A stretch of DNA of 64,000 nt from Saccharibacillus soli (GCA_002189105.1 NIOB01000003.1:62001-126000), one strand, 5' to 3'. Shown: positions 36,911-46,361, counted from the stretch's first letter. A program made the numbers and translations. The notes: generated from the sequence alone by a model not told the origin.

Positions 36911-37140
36911 GCGGAAAGATACGGCTGCGGGAATCCCCAAGCGGGAAACTTCCGGGCAAGAATCGCCAAGGCGTCCGGTCGGCTCATGCGAAGACGAGTC
37001 AGGACGCCCGAAAGCCCAGGTAAGGCGCTTGGGATAGCAGATGAAGCTTCATGTATCCTTCAGGAACACGTGAAACCCACTGCTTCCAAACAAGCGTCCA
37101 CCGGGCGATCCGGATAAGCAAAAGCTGCTCACAGCCGTTT

Positions 37141-37206
37141 TCCGTAGTCCGATCGTTCCGGCGACCGGGTAGAGACATGCGGGCCTATTCCCGCACCTAT
37201 ACGAAA
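37141..37206 (-). ncRNA. Purine riboswitch aptamer, guanine type
   Basis: On the minus strand P1 is CGTA/TACG. P2 is GTGCGGG/CCCGCAT with loop AATAGG. J2/3 is GTCTCTACC. P3 is CCGGTC/GATCGG with loop GCCGGAAC. J3/1 reads GGACTACG, so the ligand-pairing base is C, which selects guanine or hypoxanthine. The GG of L2 and CC of L3 can make the loop-loop contact. L3 differs from the common ACCGTAAA. Confidence 0.88.
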
Positions 37207-37223
37207 AACAAACGAATGTTTGC

Positions 37224-37252
37224 AGTATACTCCGAAACCGAGAGAATGAAAA
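37224..37252 (-). promoter_or_regulatory. Promoter of xpt-pbuX
   Basis: On the minus strand -35 TTTTCA (37252-37247), 17 bp and -10 TATACT (37229-37224), giving a start about 12 bases before the aptamer. Confidence 0.7.
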
Positions 37253-37275
37253 GTGAAAATTACACGAAAAGTGAG

Positions 37276-37303
37276 TTTTCATTTTTAGATTCTGTTGTAC
37301 AAT
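37276..37303 (+). promoter_or_regulatory. Promoter of mscL
   Basis: -35 TTTTCA (37276-37281), 16 bp and -10 TACAAT (37298-37303), divergent from the xpt promoter. Confidence 0.55.
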
Positions 37304-37340
37304 AAAAAAAGTCATACATACCACCCACAGGAGGGGACTT

Positions 37341-37826
37341 ATGGGAATCGTAAAGGAGTTTAAGGAATTTGCGATGCGCGGCAACGTCATCGACCTTGCA
37401 GTCGGTGTCATTATCGGCGCGGCATTTGGCAAGATCGTCACTTCGCTCGTCAATGACATCATTATGCCGCCAATCGGGAAACTTCTGGGCGGGGTTGATT
37501 TTGCCAATCTGTTTATCAAACTTGATCGCGGTGTAACGATGGCCGATGGATCGGAGATCCGCACGCTGGCTCAAGCGGAGCAGGCGGGAGTCGCGGTTAT
37601 CGCTTATGGCCAATTCATTAACAATGTCATCGACTTCCTGATCGTCGCTTTCTGTATCTTCATTTTGGTTAAAGGCATAAATATGCTGAAACGCCAAGAA
37701 CACGAGAAGCCGAAACCGGAGAAGACGACCCGCGAATGTCCATACTGCCTGAGTGAAGTCTCGGCCAAGGCCAGCCGCTGCCCGCACTGCACGTCGGAGC
37801 TGGAGCCGGAGAAGCAGGGCGCTTAG
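37341..37826 (+). CDS. mscL: Large-conductance mechanosensitive channel with C-terminal zinc ribbon
   Basis: A 161-residue channel that opens under hypo-osmotic shock. The first helix ([20 protein letters not shown]) and the second ([18 protein letters not shown]) are typical. The last 30 residues add a zinc ribbon, CPYC and CPHC 12 residues apart, beyond the usual 130-residue protein. I believe similar tailed MscL proteins exist in other Firmicutes. GGAGGGG precedes ATG 37341. It has its own promoter and a strong terminator. Confidence 0.95.
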   Translation: MGIVKEFKEFAMRGNVIDLAVGVIIGAAFGKIVTSLVNDIIMPPIGKLLGGVDFANLFIKLDRGVTMADGSEIRTLAQAEQAGVAVIAYGQFINNVIDFLIVAFCIFILVKGINMLKRQEHEKPKPEKTTRECPYCLSEVSAKASRCPHCTSELEPEKQGA

Positions 37827-37871
37827 TGTTTGCGTTAAACTAAACCCATAGGTAAACACACAGGGAAATAG

Positions 37872-37919
37872 AAAAGCTTTGAGCCTTCCGTGCAGTACGG
37901 GAGGCTCAAAGCTTTTTTT
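37872..37919 (+). terminator. Terminator of mscL
   Basis: AAAAGCTTTGAGCCT and AGGCTCAAAGCTTTT pair almost perfectly, with seven T after. Confidence 0.95.
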
Positions 37920-38055
37920 GGATCAAAAACTTCTTGGATCAAAGACAAGCGAACCCTTCTTGAAGCGTGAAAGGTTCGCTTTAGCGGTGACCATGGGTTT
38001 GCTCAACGTTTGTATCTTGAGCGTTCAAGCATTGATCGCGGACTCGATCAACGCT

Positions 38056-38361
38056 TTAGATCGGCCGGTCGCGGTTGGGAAGCAGATTCGCTACAATCGA
38101 ATTCAAGTCGTGATCGTCCCGCTTCTTCTCCTCACCGGAATCCAGCTCCCGGATTCGCAGCCATTTATATTCGGAAGAAGGATCAGTTGGCTTGAACAGC
38201 AGCTGCTCGGCATCGTCCAGACGAACGTTGTATCCCATACGCGCAAACATCTGTACAAACTGATCGGCACCAGGCTGCTGATCCTTTCCAATAAAGATCA
38301 GACCTCTCAATTGTTTCAACTCATCCGCGTGCATCACTTCAAAATGTACGATACATTCCAC
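38056..38361 (-). CDS. Small protein of unknown function
   Basis: A 101-residue soluble protein starting at GTG 38361, seven bases after AAAGGATG. It has a beta-alpha pattern (MECIVHFEVMHADEL, FVQMFARMGYNVRLD, LRIRELDSGEE) like a small ferredoxin-like or regulatory fold. I recognise no family. No terminator is seen directly after it; the mscL terminator lies 140 bases on. Confidence 0.6.
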   Translation of the reverse strand: MECIVHFEVMHADELKQLRGLIFIGKDQQPGADQFVQMFARMGYNVRLDDAEQLLFKPTDPSSEYKWLRIRELDSGEEKKRDDHDLNSIVANLLPNRDRPI

Positions 38362-38648
38362 AGCTGTTCATCCTTTCCGATTCATGATCCCTTTTTCACA
38401 TTCTTTACTTTCCATACGTTCCGTTTGCAGCAGTCGTTGCTGTTTTCCTTCAGTTTATCGCTAAAATCTTTGGTAATATTCACAAAAAAGACAATCCTCT
38501 GTGCAATAGACCCAACCGTGGAACGGCGAGAATCTCTAACAGGGATCGTCTTCATGTCTGAACGGGAAACTGAGAAACTGAAACTTTTCAGTCGATCCAG
38601 GCTGTGCGAAGGATCAAGATCATCCGGCCGCGGGCAGCGATTCCAGGC

Positions 38649-39863
38649 TTAGATCTGTTCCGATGCGCAGTGTGGACACCACTTGGAGCCTTTGGGCAGT
38701 CCGCTTCCGCATACCTGGCAGCGCACCACTTCGCCGACGGGACGACGCACGATAAACTGCTCCTCTTCATCCGGTCGGCTGATGCCTCCATTCCAGGAAG
38801 CGATCAGTCGATCCAATTCGTCCTGCCGCTCCTGCTCCCGTTCGATACGTTCACGCTGGCGGCGTTCGTACTCCGGATCATATCCCGGATCGGCTTCCTC
38901 TTCTTCCTGACCGATACCGGCAGCCGCTGCCCGAACAGCATCTTGTTCATGCTCACGCTGCTGGGCTTCCTTCATCTTGCGGCGCTCACGCATACGAATC
39001 TCGCGCAGCTCACGCCGCTGACGTTCTTCGCGTTCTTCGGGCGTCTCGTCTTCTGGCGGCACCGCCCGGAAATCTTCAGACTCGTCAGAAGAGAAAGAAC
39101 CCTCCGGAGCAGAAGTTCCCTCTTTCTCATATTCAGTCTCTGCTGCGCCCAGTTCATACCGTTTGGTCTCAAACTGTTCGTCCTCCGCCGCAAAAGCTGC
39201 ACGTTCACTTTGGCTGGCTCGCAGCGCTTCCCGTTCATAAGGACGGAAGTCGTCTTCCCATTCCTCTTCACCGTCCGGTTGATCCAGGTGAGTGCGGTCA
39301 TCGAAGACGGCTGGACGCTCCTCGCGCCGGCGTTCTTCTGATCGCTCGAAGCCCGGTTCATCCACCAGATCGTGCACGGCTTCCACCTCTACGCTCGTCT
39401 CGGCCTCTCCCGGCTTGCGCAGCTGCACGGCTGGAATGATATGTTCACTCGGGATAGGTTCGCTCGAAGCCGCGGCGGAAGGTGTGGCAGGAGCCAATAA
39501 AGGTTCTTCATCTTCCGCAAACTGCCGCCCGCAATGTGGACAGGACTTGGCATCGATGTCGAGGCGTGCGCCACATTCACACAGTCGTTCGCTGCGCAGT
39601 TCTGCAATGCGGGTTCGCAGTTCCAGAATCTCCTCATTTAACAAATCGCAGGCCGTACACAAATCCATGATTTCTTCTTCCGCCGGGGCGGTATCCGGAT
39701 TGCGATAATTATCGTAAAAGACTTGCCCCATGCGCAGAAGATGGACATCAATCTCTCGCTGAATATCCGAAATATGGCTGTTCAGCCGACCGATCTCAAC
39801 CGCGCTCTGGGCGCGTTCCGACGCTCGCCCTGCGCCGTCCTTGATCCGCTGTAAAAAATTCAA
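38649..39863 (-). CDS. Two-zinc-ribbon protein with coiled coil and acidic linker
   Basis: A 404-residue soluble protein. Residues 1-90 form a coiled coil (SAVEIGRLNSHISDIQREID and LLNEEILELRTRIAELRSER). A first zinc ribbon follows (CECGA then CPHCG, about 94-112). A long Glu/Arg/Asp-rich stretch (about 115-375) is probably disordered and includes dense EERRREER-type runs. A second ribbon closes the protein (CQVCG, CPHCA). The start is TTG 39863 after GGAGGAG. The function is unknown; the plan suggests a scaffold. Confidence 0.75.
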   Translation of the reverse strand: MNFLQRIKDGAGRASERAQSAVEIGRLNSHISDIQREIDVHLLRMGQVFYDNYRNPDTAPAEEEIMDLCTACDLLNEEILELRTRIAELRSERLCECGARLDIDAKSCPHCGRQFAEDEEPLLAPATPSAAASSEPIPSEHIIPAVQLRKPGEAETSVEVEAVHDLVDEPGFERSEERRREERPAVFDDRTHLDQPDGEEEWEDDFRPYEREALRASQSERAAFAAEDEQFETKRYELGAAETEYEKEGTSAPEGSFSSDESEDFRAVPPEDETPEEREERQRRELREIRMRERRKMKEAQQREHEQDAVRAAAAGIGQEEEEADPGYDPEYERRQRERIEREQERQDELDRLIASWNGGISRPDEEEQFIVRRPVGEVVRCQVCGSGLPKGSKWCPHCASEQI

Positions 39864-40008
39864 ATTCTTCTCCTCCTCTATCCGGGCCGACGCGGCTTCC
39901 CGCCTCGCATGCTGGTCCCTCTATTTTACACGATTTGCAACGGCATGCGAAAAACGGAGCCGCAAGAAGTCTTTCAAGATTCGTTTTGCATCCTTACGGT
40001 TACTAGGA

Positions 40009-40067
40009 CGTGTATGCAAACTCTGCCCGATCCATCCATTGCGAGTTTGCGCATACGCCTTTATACT
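40009..40067 (+). promoter_or_regulatory. Promoter of the alarmone synthetase gene with an inverted repeat
   Basis: -35 TTGCGA (40039-40044), 17 bp, -10 TATACT (40062-40067). An imperfect inverted repeat, TGTATGCAAACTC (40011-40023) against GAGTTTGCGCATAC (40043-40056), has its right arm in the spacer. Confidence 0.55.
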
Positions 40068-40167
40068 ACGCATGGGCCTGCAACCGTTTACGGTCAGGCT
40101 GTGCTCTACGCTTGTCAGTTTACAATAGATGAAGCAATCCCACAATCCAAGTTCGACTCAGGAGAAG

Positions 40168-41073
40168 ATGATTTTGAACAGAATGACAGACTTTTCAAGC
40201 GCGCCGGAAGACGGCGAACGTGAAGCATTGAGACAGGCCGCCTGTGCCCCCGGTGAGGAGCGGCTGTTTCCGGACGGCAGTTGGGTAAGCTCCCCGGAGG
40301 CCTACAAGCAGGCGCTGGACAATTTAAGGTTGGAAATTGAGCTGATCCGTCGAGAATGGAAAAGCGCGGAAGGCTTCAGTCCGATCGAACACATCAAGAC
40401 CCGAATCAAGGAACCCGCCAGCATCATCGACAAACTGTCCCGCCTGGAACTGCCGCCCGATCTTAACCAGGCTGCGGAACATATTCATGATATTGCGGGG
40501 ATGCGGATTGTCTTTCCATTCGTGACGGACATCTACCTGCTGCTGGAGCGCATTGGCCGCCATCCGGACCTGCGCATCCTCCAGATTAAAGATTACATCA
40601 TGAATCCCAAGCCAAACGGGTACCGAAGTCTTCACGTGCTGCTGTCCGTGCCTTCGGAACTTGGCGGACGGGCATGCCGACTGCGGGTGGAACTTCAGAT
40701 GCGTACGCTGGCGATGGACTTCTGGGCCAGTCTGGATCATATCCTGCTCTACAAATATAACCGCAAAGTGCCTGAACACCTGCAGGAGGAGTTGGCTTCG
40801 GCAGCCGGTGCAGCGGGCGAGTTGGATCGCAAGATGCTGACACTGCGCAGCGAAGTGCTGTTCTTCAGCGAAGAAGAGGAGAAGCGGCTTGCCGAGCAGC
40901 AGCCTGAGCCGCAGGCACTATCTCACAATCAGATTCTGCCAGATGCGCCGCAGCATGCTGTGGTGCGCAGCGAACCTGAACGGCGGGCAGATCATCGTTA
41001 TAGACGTGGTGAGGACGAGAACGTCCAGTCTTCCTATCCAGGCAGGAAATCGACATCCACATCGTCTAATTAA
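40168..41073 (+). CDS. Small alarmone synthetase, (p)ppGpp synthetase (RelQ/YjbM-like)
   Basis: A 301-residue GTP pyrophosphokinase without the hydrolase or TGS domains of RelA. The synthetase core lies at about 80-210: HDIAGMRIVFPFV, KDYIMNPKPNGYRSLH and LQMRTLAMDFWASLDH. It is longer than Bacillus YjbM (211) because of an N-terminal 35 residues and a charged C-terminal 90 residues. The ATG at 40168 is four bases after GGAG; a TTG at 40174 is better spaced. It makes ppGpp in response to stress, often of the cell wall. Confidence 0.92.
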   Translation: MILNRMTDFSSAPEDGEREALRQAACAPGEERLFPDGSWVSSPEAYKQALDNLRLEIELIRREWKSAEGFSPIEHIKTRIKEPASIIDKLSRLELPPDLNQAAEHIHDIAGMRIVFPFVTDIYLLLERIGRHPDLRILQIKDYIMNPKPNGYRSLHVLLSVPSELGGRACRLRVELQMRTLAMDFWASLDHILLYKYNRKVPEHLQEELASAAGAAGELDRKMLTLRSEVLFFSEEEEKRLAEQQPEPQALSHNQILPDAPQHAVVRSEPERRADHRYRRGEDENVQSSYPGRKSTSTSSN

Positions 41074-41103
41074 AAAGCGTTCAAATCATGAAAAAGCGTT
41101 CAG

Positions 41104-41137
41104 AAAAGGCGTCCTTCGCAGGAAGGACGCCTTTTGC
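41104..41137. terminator. Two-way terminator
   Basis: AAAAGGCGTCCTT and AAGGACGCCTTTT pair perfectly. It ends the alarmone synthetase gene and, on the other strand, the carboxypeptidase gene. Confidence 0.9.
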
Positions 41138-41141
41138 TTGC

Positions 41142-41957
41142 TTACTTTGCTGCGGACAGGTTGGACTCGTCCAGATATTCATCCAGCGACAGGCCGCTGT
41201 CGTGCACAGCCTTCGCCAAGTCTTTGCCTACATAACGAATATGCCAGGGTTCGTAGGAGTATCCCGTCTGCTCCTCTTTACCCTTCAGATAGTGGACGAT
41301 AAATCCGTACTCCTGCGCATGGTCAGCCAGCCACTGCCCTTCCTTCGTATCTCCAAAGGACTGTTCCAGCTCGTTGTTGACGCTGAGTGCGGACACGTCC
41401 ATCGCCAGGCCCGTCTGATGTTCGCTGGTGCCTGGAGCTGCACTGACTTTGGCTGCTTCCGCTTCGCCTCGGGTCGCTACGTTATTGTCGTAGATGGACT
41501 TCTGACGCTTGTACGAGCGATAGCCCGACACCGCATACAGGTCGATCCCCTGTTCCTTGGCTCCCGCAAATAGCTGCTCCAGGGCATCGGCTGCTTCCTT
41601 ACGCATATGACTCTTCTCAATCACTCCCCCGAAAGAGAAAGGCACGTTAGGAACGACCAGATCGGATGGCTCATAGCCGTCCGGCAGATAACGCTGTTTG
41701 TTGACAACCACCTGCATGGAGGTCGGATTGGTCACGACATTTTTGCCATCCTTCTCTTCGACCGTAGCCTGCATGGCGGAATCCGCAAAGGGATTCTCGG
41801 ACTTCGTCTCTGAGTCTTGTCCGCCGTTCGTCTGCTGCTGCGCAGACTTCGATGGCTCCGGTGTGGCACCCGCTGCGCCGCAGGCAGAGAGCAGCCCTGC
41901 CGCCAGCGCTGTACCCAGCGCAATCGCGCTCCATTTCGTTGCTTGATGTTTCTTCAT
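41142..41957 (-). CDS. Lipoprotein D-alanyl-D-alanine carboxypeptidase, M15 (VanY type)
   Basis: A 271-residue lipoprotein. Signal peptide with lipobox LLSAC gives lipidation at C26, followed by a Ser/Gln/Glu-rich spacer. The M15B domain has VSGYRSYKRQ, APGTSEHQTGLAMD (His and Asp zinc ligands) and YEPWHIRYVG (third ligand and catalytic Glu). It trims the terminal D-Ala of peptidoglycan stem peptides outside the membrane. GGAGG lies eight bases before ATG 41957. The stop is four bases from the terminator. Confidence 0.93.
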   Translation of the reverse strand: MKKHQATKWSAIALGTALAAGLLSACGAAGATPEPSKSAQQQTNGGQDSETKSENPFADSAMQATVEEKDGKNVVTNPTSMQVVVNKQRYLPDGYEPSDLVVPNVPFSFGGVIEKSHMRKEAADALEQLFAGAKEQGIDLYAVSGYRSYKRQKSIYDNNVATRGEAEAAKVSAAPGTSEHQTGLAMDVSALSVNNELEQSFGDTKEGQWLADHAQEYGFIVHYLKGKEEQTGYSYEPWHIRYVGKDLAKAVHDSGLSLDEYLDESNLSAAK

Positions 41958-42065
41958 GGTGATTCCTCCCCGGCTCTCTTGCTCGGCTATTCTCTGCTAC
42001 CACTCGCTCATCGGGCATGGTCTACTTCCGAAGCAGCCGATCGTACGCTTCTGATGCGGCTTCGC

Positions 42066-42899
42066 TTACTTGCGAAGCCGCGCCTTCATGGCTCGCCTTA
42101 GCTCCGCCAGCGCAGCTTCCGCCTTGGCCGCTTCCGGCAGCAGCGACAGATCGGCGGAGGCGGGAATCTCCGCCTCCGCAGCCGCGACCGCCGCCGGCGT
42201 TTCCGGCAGACGACCGTGCTCATGCAGCACGCCTTTCTCCGCCGCCGAGGCGATCCACTCGGCGATCTCCCGGCCGCCGCCTTCCGACGCTCCGCGAGGC
42301 GCGGCCTTGAGCGCCGCTTCATCCGGAGCGGCAGCCCAGCCGTCGCTCCAGGCGGCCATCGCTTCGCTGGCCAGCTCGCCGGGATCTACTCCGGCGAGGG
42401 TCAGCCCGAACGCCAGACGGGTTCGGGCGGCAGCGGCCGCCGCGGTGAGGGCGGCCTGCACTTCAGGGCCGCCGACTTCTTCGGCGGCGGCCAGCTCCCA
42501 GGCGGCATCGCCGCCTGCGAACGGCAGCACCGTTCGCACGGCTGCTGCGGATGCCGCAGTGCCGTCCGCCGCGCGGAGTTCCTCGCGCGGCGCTGGCGGC
42601 GAATCGGAGCCGTCTGCACCCGCATCCTTCTCTGCGGCTTCGGCGGAAGCCTTACGGCTCCGCTTCGTGCCGCTTCCCAGGCGAACGGTCAGATCGCCCG
42701 CTTCTTCCAACAGGCGATGCAGACCCATCGCCGATCGACCGGCCAACTGCTGCCAGAGGATGCGCTGCTGCGGTGAAGCTAGGCGGAGCGGAATCTCAAT
42801 CTGGCGGGATGCCCGCCCTCCTGCCGGCTGTTCTTGTTCGAGGATAGCGACCAGCCGTCCAAGCCTCGCTTCCAATTGTACTACGTACAGGCTGTTCAT
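42066..42899 (-). CDS. Alanine-rich protein next to the SNF2 helicase gene, unknown function
   Basis: A 277-residue soluble protein, very rich in Ala and Glu, with a strong GC bias in the third codon position. It starts NSLYVVQLEARLGRLVAILE, probably helical. I recognise no domain. The ATG at 42899 follows GAGAGGG; the frame is open further up to 43043, but this part overlaps the helicase gene. It lies 74 bases after the helicase stop on the same strand, so it is probably co-transcribed and may work with it. Confidence 0.65.
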   Translation of the reverse strand: MNSLYVVQLEARLGRLVAILEQEQPAGGRASRQIEIPLRLASPQQRILWQQLAGRSAMGLHRLLEEAGDLTVRLGSGTKRSRKASAEAAEKDAGADGSDSPPAPREELRAADGTAASAAAVRTVLPFAGGDAAWELAAAEEVGGPEVQAALTAAAAAARTRLAFGLTLAGVDPGELASEAMAAWSDGWAAAPDEAALKAAPRGASEGGGREIAEWIASAAEKGVLHEHGRLPETPAAVAAAEAEIPASADLSLLPEAAKAEAALAELRRAMKARLRK

Positions 42900-42973
42900 C
42901 TCTATATCCCTCTCTTCCCCAGGTGCGCATACCGGTGCTGCCGCGCCGCAGCGCCCGGTATGCCTAGCTGCGT

Positions 42974-45900
42974 TTACTCGATTCGTTCGCCCTGAAGCGA
43001 TACAAGCGTTCGCAGCTCCTCGTTGGACATCTCGGTCAACCAACGTTCCCCGGTTCCGGTGACTCGCTCCGCTAATGTTTTCTTATTTTCGATCATCTCG
43101 TCGATTCGTTCTTCCAGCGTTCCCTGACAGATCAGCTTATGCACCTGTACGCCCCGGCGCTGTCCAATGCGGAATACACGGTCTGTCGCCTGGTTCTCGA
43201 CAGCCGGGTTCCACCAGCGGTCAAAGTGCACCACGTGATTCGCACGCGTCAGGTTCAGACCCAGACCCCCGGCCTTGAGCGAGAGAATAAAGGCACTCGC
43301 CCCTTCGCCTTCCTGGAACGTGCGGATCATTCGATCGCGTTCTTCCTTCTTGACCGCACCGTGCAGGAACATCGGCTCCTCTCCATAACGACGATGCAGC
43401 TCCTCCGCCAGCAGCTTGCCCATGCGGACATATTGGGTGAAGATCAGCACCGATTCGCCATTTTCACGAATTCGATCCAGCAGCTCAATCAGCTGCATCA
43501 ATTTGCCGGACTTCTCGGCCTTGGCCGATCCCGTATGATCCTTGATTAAGGCTGGGTGGTCGCAGATCTGCTTGAGGCGCGTGAGCGCCGACAGCACAAT
43601 GCCCTGCCGAACCGTTCGACTGGACGCTTCCCGGCTCTCCACGCGCTGCATCAGCTCACCAACGACCGACTGATACATGCCTGCCTGTTCAATCGTCAGC
43701 TCACAGTAGGACTTCAGCTCGATCTTCTCCGGCAGATCCTTGCGGATGTCCGGATCACTCTTCAGACGGCGCAGCATAAACGGTGCAACCATCGTACGAA
43801 GCTTGTCGCTCTCCTCCGAAATATGCGGAGCATTGGCGCCAAACCGACGCCGGAACGAAGCTGCGGAACCCAGATAGCCGGGATTCATGAACTGGAAGAT
43901 CGACCACAGTTCCGCAAGGCGATTCTCAACCGGCGTTCCGGTCACGGCAATGCGGTGCGGCGAATTCAGCTTCATGACATTCTGCGCCTGCTTCGTGCCG
44001 TAGTTTTTGATCGACTGCGCTTCATCCAGCACCACCGACGTCCAGACGATGCTGCGGAACTCTTCCACATCCCGTCCAATCAGGGGATAGGTGGTCAGAA
44101 TAATATCATGTTCGCTCACGCAGCGTTCAAAGGCTTCTCCGCGCAGGCGCTGCGTGCCGTGATGGACATGCAGGGTAAAGTTCGGAGCAAACCGCTGAAT
44201 CTCGCGCTGCCAGTTGCCAAGAAGCGATGTCGGGCACACAATCAGCTTGGGTCCTGGAGACGGATGATCCAACAGACAGGCAATAACCTGCACGGTCTTG
44301 CCCAGTCCCATATCGTCGGCCAGGCAGGCGCCGAAGCCCATCTCGCGCATCGCTGACAGCCAGCGATAGCCGCGTTCCTGATAAGGCCGCAGCGTACCGT
44401 TCAGTGCTTCCGGCACTCTGCGCTCCGACGGCACTCGTCCGCCGCCGCGCAGCAGATCATAGAGCAGGCCGTAAGTCTCAATGCCCGAGACGCCAACCCC
44501 GTTCCACATCGAATCGTCTTCAGAGGCCGACAGCTTGAGCAGTTCGCCGAACGTCATCTCATGCACGGTCTGCTTTTTGAGCAGCCGCAGTACCTGACGA
44601 ACTTCCTTCACATCAATCTCTACCCATTCGCCGTTGAGAAAGACCAGCGGCACGCCGTCTTCCGCAATTCGTCGCAGCTCGTCCAGCCCCACCATGGCAT
44701 CGCCAATGGTCGCCTCCAGATCAAACTCGACCAACTGCTTGATGCCCAGCGCCGCTTCGCCCTCTCCGCCTCTGCCCGGCTCCATCCGGGCCTTGAGCTT
44801 GACGCCAGCGGTGCGGCGGCCGCGCTTGGTGAAGCGTGATGGCATCTCGATGCGGATACCATTCGCCCGCAGCGCAGGCACACCGGAGATCAGGAAATCG
44901 AACATCTCCTGTGCATCCAGCCAGGCTTCTTCGGGATGTGGACGATCCAGCGCCGATTCCAACTGCGGCGCCAGCTCCGCCGCACGACCCAGCAGCTTGA
45001 GCAGCTGCAAACGCGGAAAGTCATAGCGCCGCCCACGCAGCACCAGTTGATCTTCGGTCAACCGCCAAATATCCGAAGCCGGCATCGAAGCACCGGCCTC
45101 CAGTTCATCCTCGGCGCGAAACGCCAGACGCCAGCGGTCTTCTTCACCGCTCTCCGGGTCAAGCACTCGCGGCTCCAGGCGCAGCCCCAGCCGCAGCTGT
45201 GCACTGGCGGCCTCGCCTTCGTCCGGCCCTTGCGGCGCGGCTCCGCCCAGTTCGGAGATCTGACGCTCCAGCTCCTCGATGTCGTCGGAGCCGCCCTGTA
45301 CCTTGGTCTCCCGCTGCGGATCAAGCAGACTGTTCCACCATAGGGAAGACAGCGGCGAATAGCCCCGCCGATAAGGCAGACGCATCGGCGCCAGAGCGCT
45401 TCGCATCTCGCCGAGCATAATGCGCATCTGTCCGTCGATCATGGCGGACAGAAACGAATGAAGAACCAGTTCGCGCGCCCGGCCCAGCGGCGGCGATTCT
45501 TCTTCAGCGCCCACCGCTCCGGGCGCAGTCAGGCCGATTGGCGGCATCGCCGCAGCCAGCGCGGCGAACCGTTCCCGGTCTTCCTGCCGCTCCAATAGCG
45601 GCTTCCAGGTGCCGGTGAAGGTCAGTTCGGACGCTCGGCGCGCGCTGACCCTCGCCGGAGGATCGGCCGCCGGCGCGAAGCAGCCGGCCGCCAACAGATC
45701 GCGCGCGAAGCTGACCGCCGCGCCCCAATACTGCATTTCGGCACCGGGTGCGAAGCCCTGTGCCGTATATCGCTGCTCTTGGTAATCCTCCAGCAGCATA
45801 AATGCCGCCGCCGCTGGCAGTGCCAAGCCTTCCAGCGTTCTCCCGCCAAAGCCGCGACTGCGTCCGCGGCGCGAAGATGCCCCCGGCCAGCGCAGCTCGG

Positions 45901-46054
45901 CCAGGCGCAGTGCCGCCTGGCGAAGCGGTTTTTCCCCACGAATATCCAGTTTTCTCGCCTGCCGGGTCCAGGCGTCTACCTTGGGCTCCGACGTCTCGCC
46001 GGAGAAACAAAAGAAGACGTCTCCCAGCCATATGCCATAAAGCGGTTGATTCAT
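42974..46054 (-). CDS. SNF2-family DEAD/DEAH helicase
   Basis: A 1026-residue ATPase. The N-terminal half (about 1-540) is the bacterial SNF2-associated region with a GC-rich, Ala-rich sequence. The motor has motif I ADDMGLGKTVQ (K586), motif II LDEAQS, motif III VTGTPVEN, and the C-terminal lobe with LSLKAGGLGLNLTRA and ATDRVFRIGQ. It is likely a DNA translocase that moves or removes proteins on DNA or aids transcription recycling, like other bacterial SNF2 proteins; its target is not known. AGGG-type site precedes ATG 46054. Confidence 0.93.
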   Translation of the reverse strand: MNQPLYGIWLGDVFFCFSGETSEPKVDAWTRQARKLDIRGEKPLRQAALRLAELRWPGASSRRGRSRGFGGRTLEGLALPAAAAFMLLEDYQEQRYTAQGFAPGAEMQYWGAAVSFARDLLAAGCFAPAADPPARVSARRASELTFTGTWKPLLERQEDRERFAALAAAMPPIGLTAPGAVGAEEESPPLGRARELVLHSFLSAMIDGQMRIMLGEMRSALAPMRLPYRRGYSPLSSLWWNSLLDPQRETKVQGGSDDIEELERQISELGGAAPQGPDEGEAASAQLRLGLRLEPRVLDPESGEEDRWRLAFRAEDELEAGASMPASDIWRLTEDQLVLRGRRYDFPRLQLLKLLGRAAELAPQLESALDRPHPEEAWLDAQEMFDFLISGVPALRANGIRIEMPSRFTKRGRRTAGVKLKARMEPGRGGEGEAALGIKQLVEFDLEATIGDAMVGLDELRRIAEDGVPLVFLNGEWVEIDVKEVRQVLRLLKKQTVHEMTFGELLKLSASEDDSMWNGVGVSGIETYGLLYDLLRGGGRVPSERRVPEALNGTLRPYQERGYRWLSAMREMGFGACLADDMGLGKTVQVIACLLDHPSPGPKLIVCPTSLLGNWQREIQRFAPNFTLHVHHGTQRLRGEAFERCVSEHDIILTTYPLIGRDVEEFRSIVWTSVVLDEAQSIKNYGTKQAQNVMKLNSPHRIAVTGTPVENRLAELWSIFQFMNPGYLGSAASFRRRFGANAPHISEESDKLRTMVAPFMLRRLKSDPDIRKDLPEKIELKSYCELTIEQAGMYQSVVGELMQRVESREASSRTVRQGIVLSALTRLKQICDHPALIKDHTGSAKAEKSGKLMQLIELLDRIRENGESVLIFTQYVRMGKLLAEELHRRYGEEPMFLHGAVKKEERDRMIRTFQEGEGASAFILSLKAGGLGLNLTRANHVVHFDRWWNPAVENQATDRVFRIGQRRGVQVHKLICQGTLEERIDEMIENKKTLAERVTGTGERWLTEMSNEELRTLVSLQGERIE

Positions 46055-46361
46055 GTTTGTCCCCCGTTTTGTCCGCTTTTTGATGTTCCATGCTTAACGA
46101 GCCAAAATTGCCCTTCTCCCCATTCTAAACGATATTGGTCATTTTTTCGACTGATTCCACAATGTCCGTTTACGCAGCCCGCTGTCTTTTTCTCAAAAAA
46201 GCTTGACCGTGTACATTCCACCGCTTCAGGATAAGACATAAAAAGACCTTCGTAAGCAAAACGATCTCTTGCTCCAAATGTACAGCGGCTGCAAGGCCGA
46301 AGGTTTGGCGAGACGTTAAACTTGAACCGAAAAGATGAGCCGCAAAAAGGAGGAAAACCCG
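46055..46361. other. Divergent intergenic region, no gene
   Basis: It separates the helicase and AraC genes. I see no strong promoter, hairpin or frame; the AraC ribosome site AAAGGAGG lies at its right end. Confidence 0.4.

Noticed and set aside
42070-43062. A 330-codon plus-strand frame opposite the alanine-rich gene
   Set aside because: High GC gives long open frames on both strands; the minus-strand gene has a ribosome site and fits the helicase transcript.
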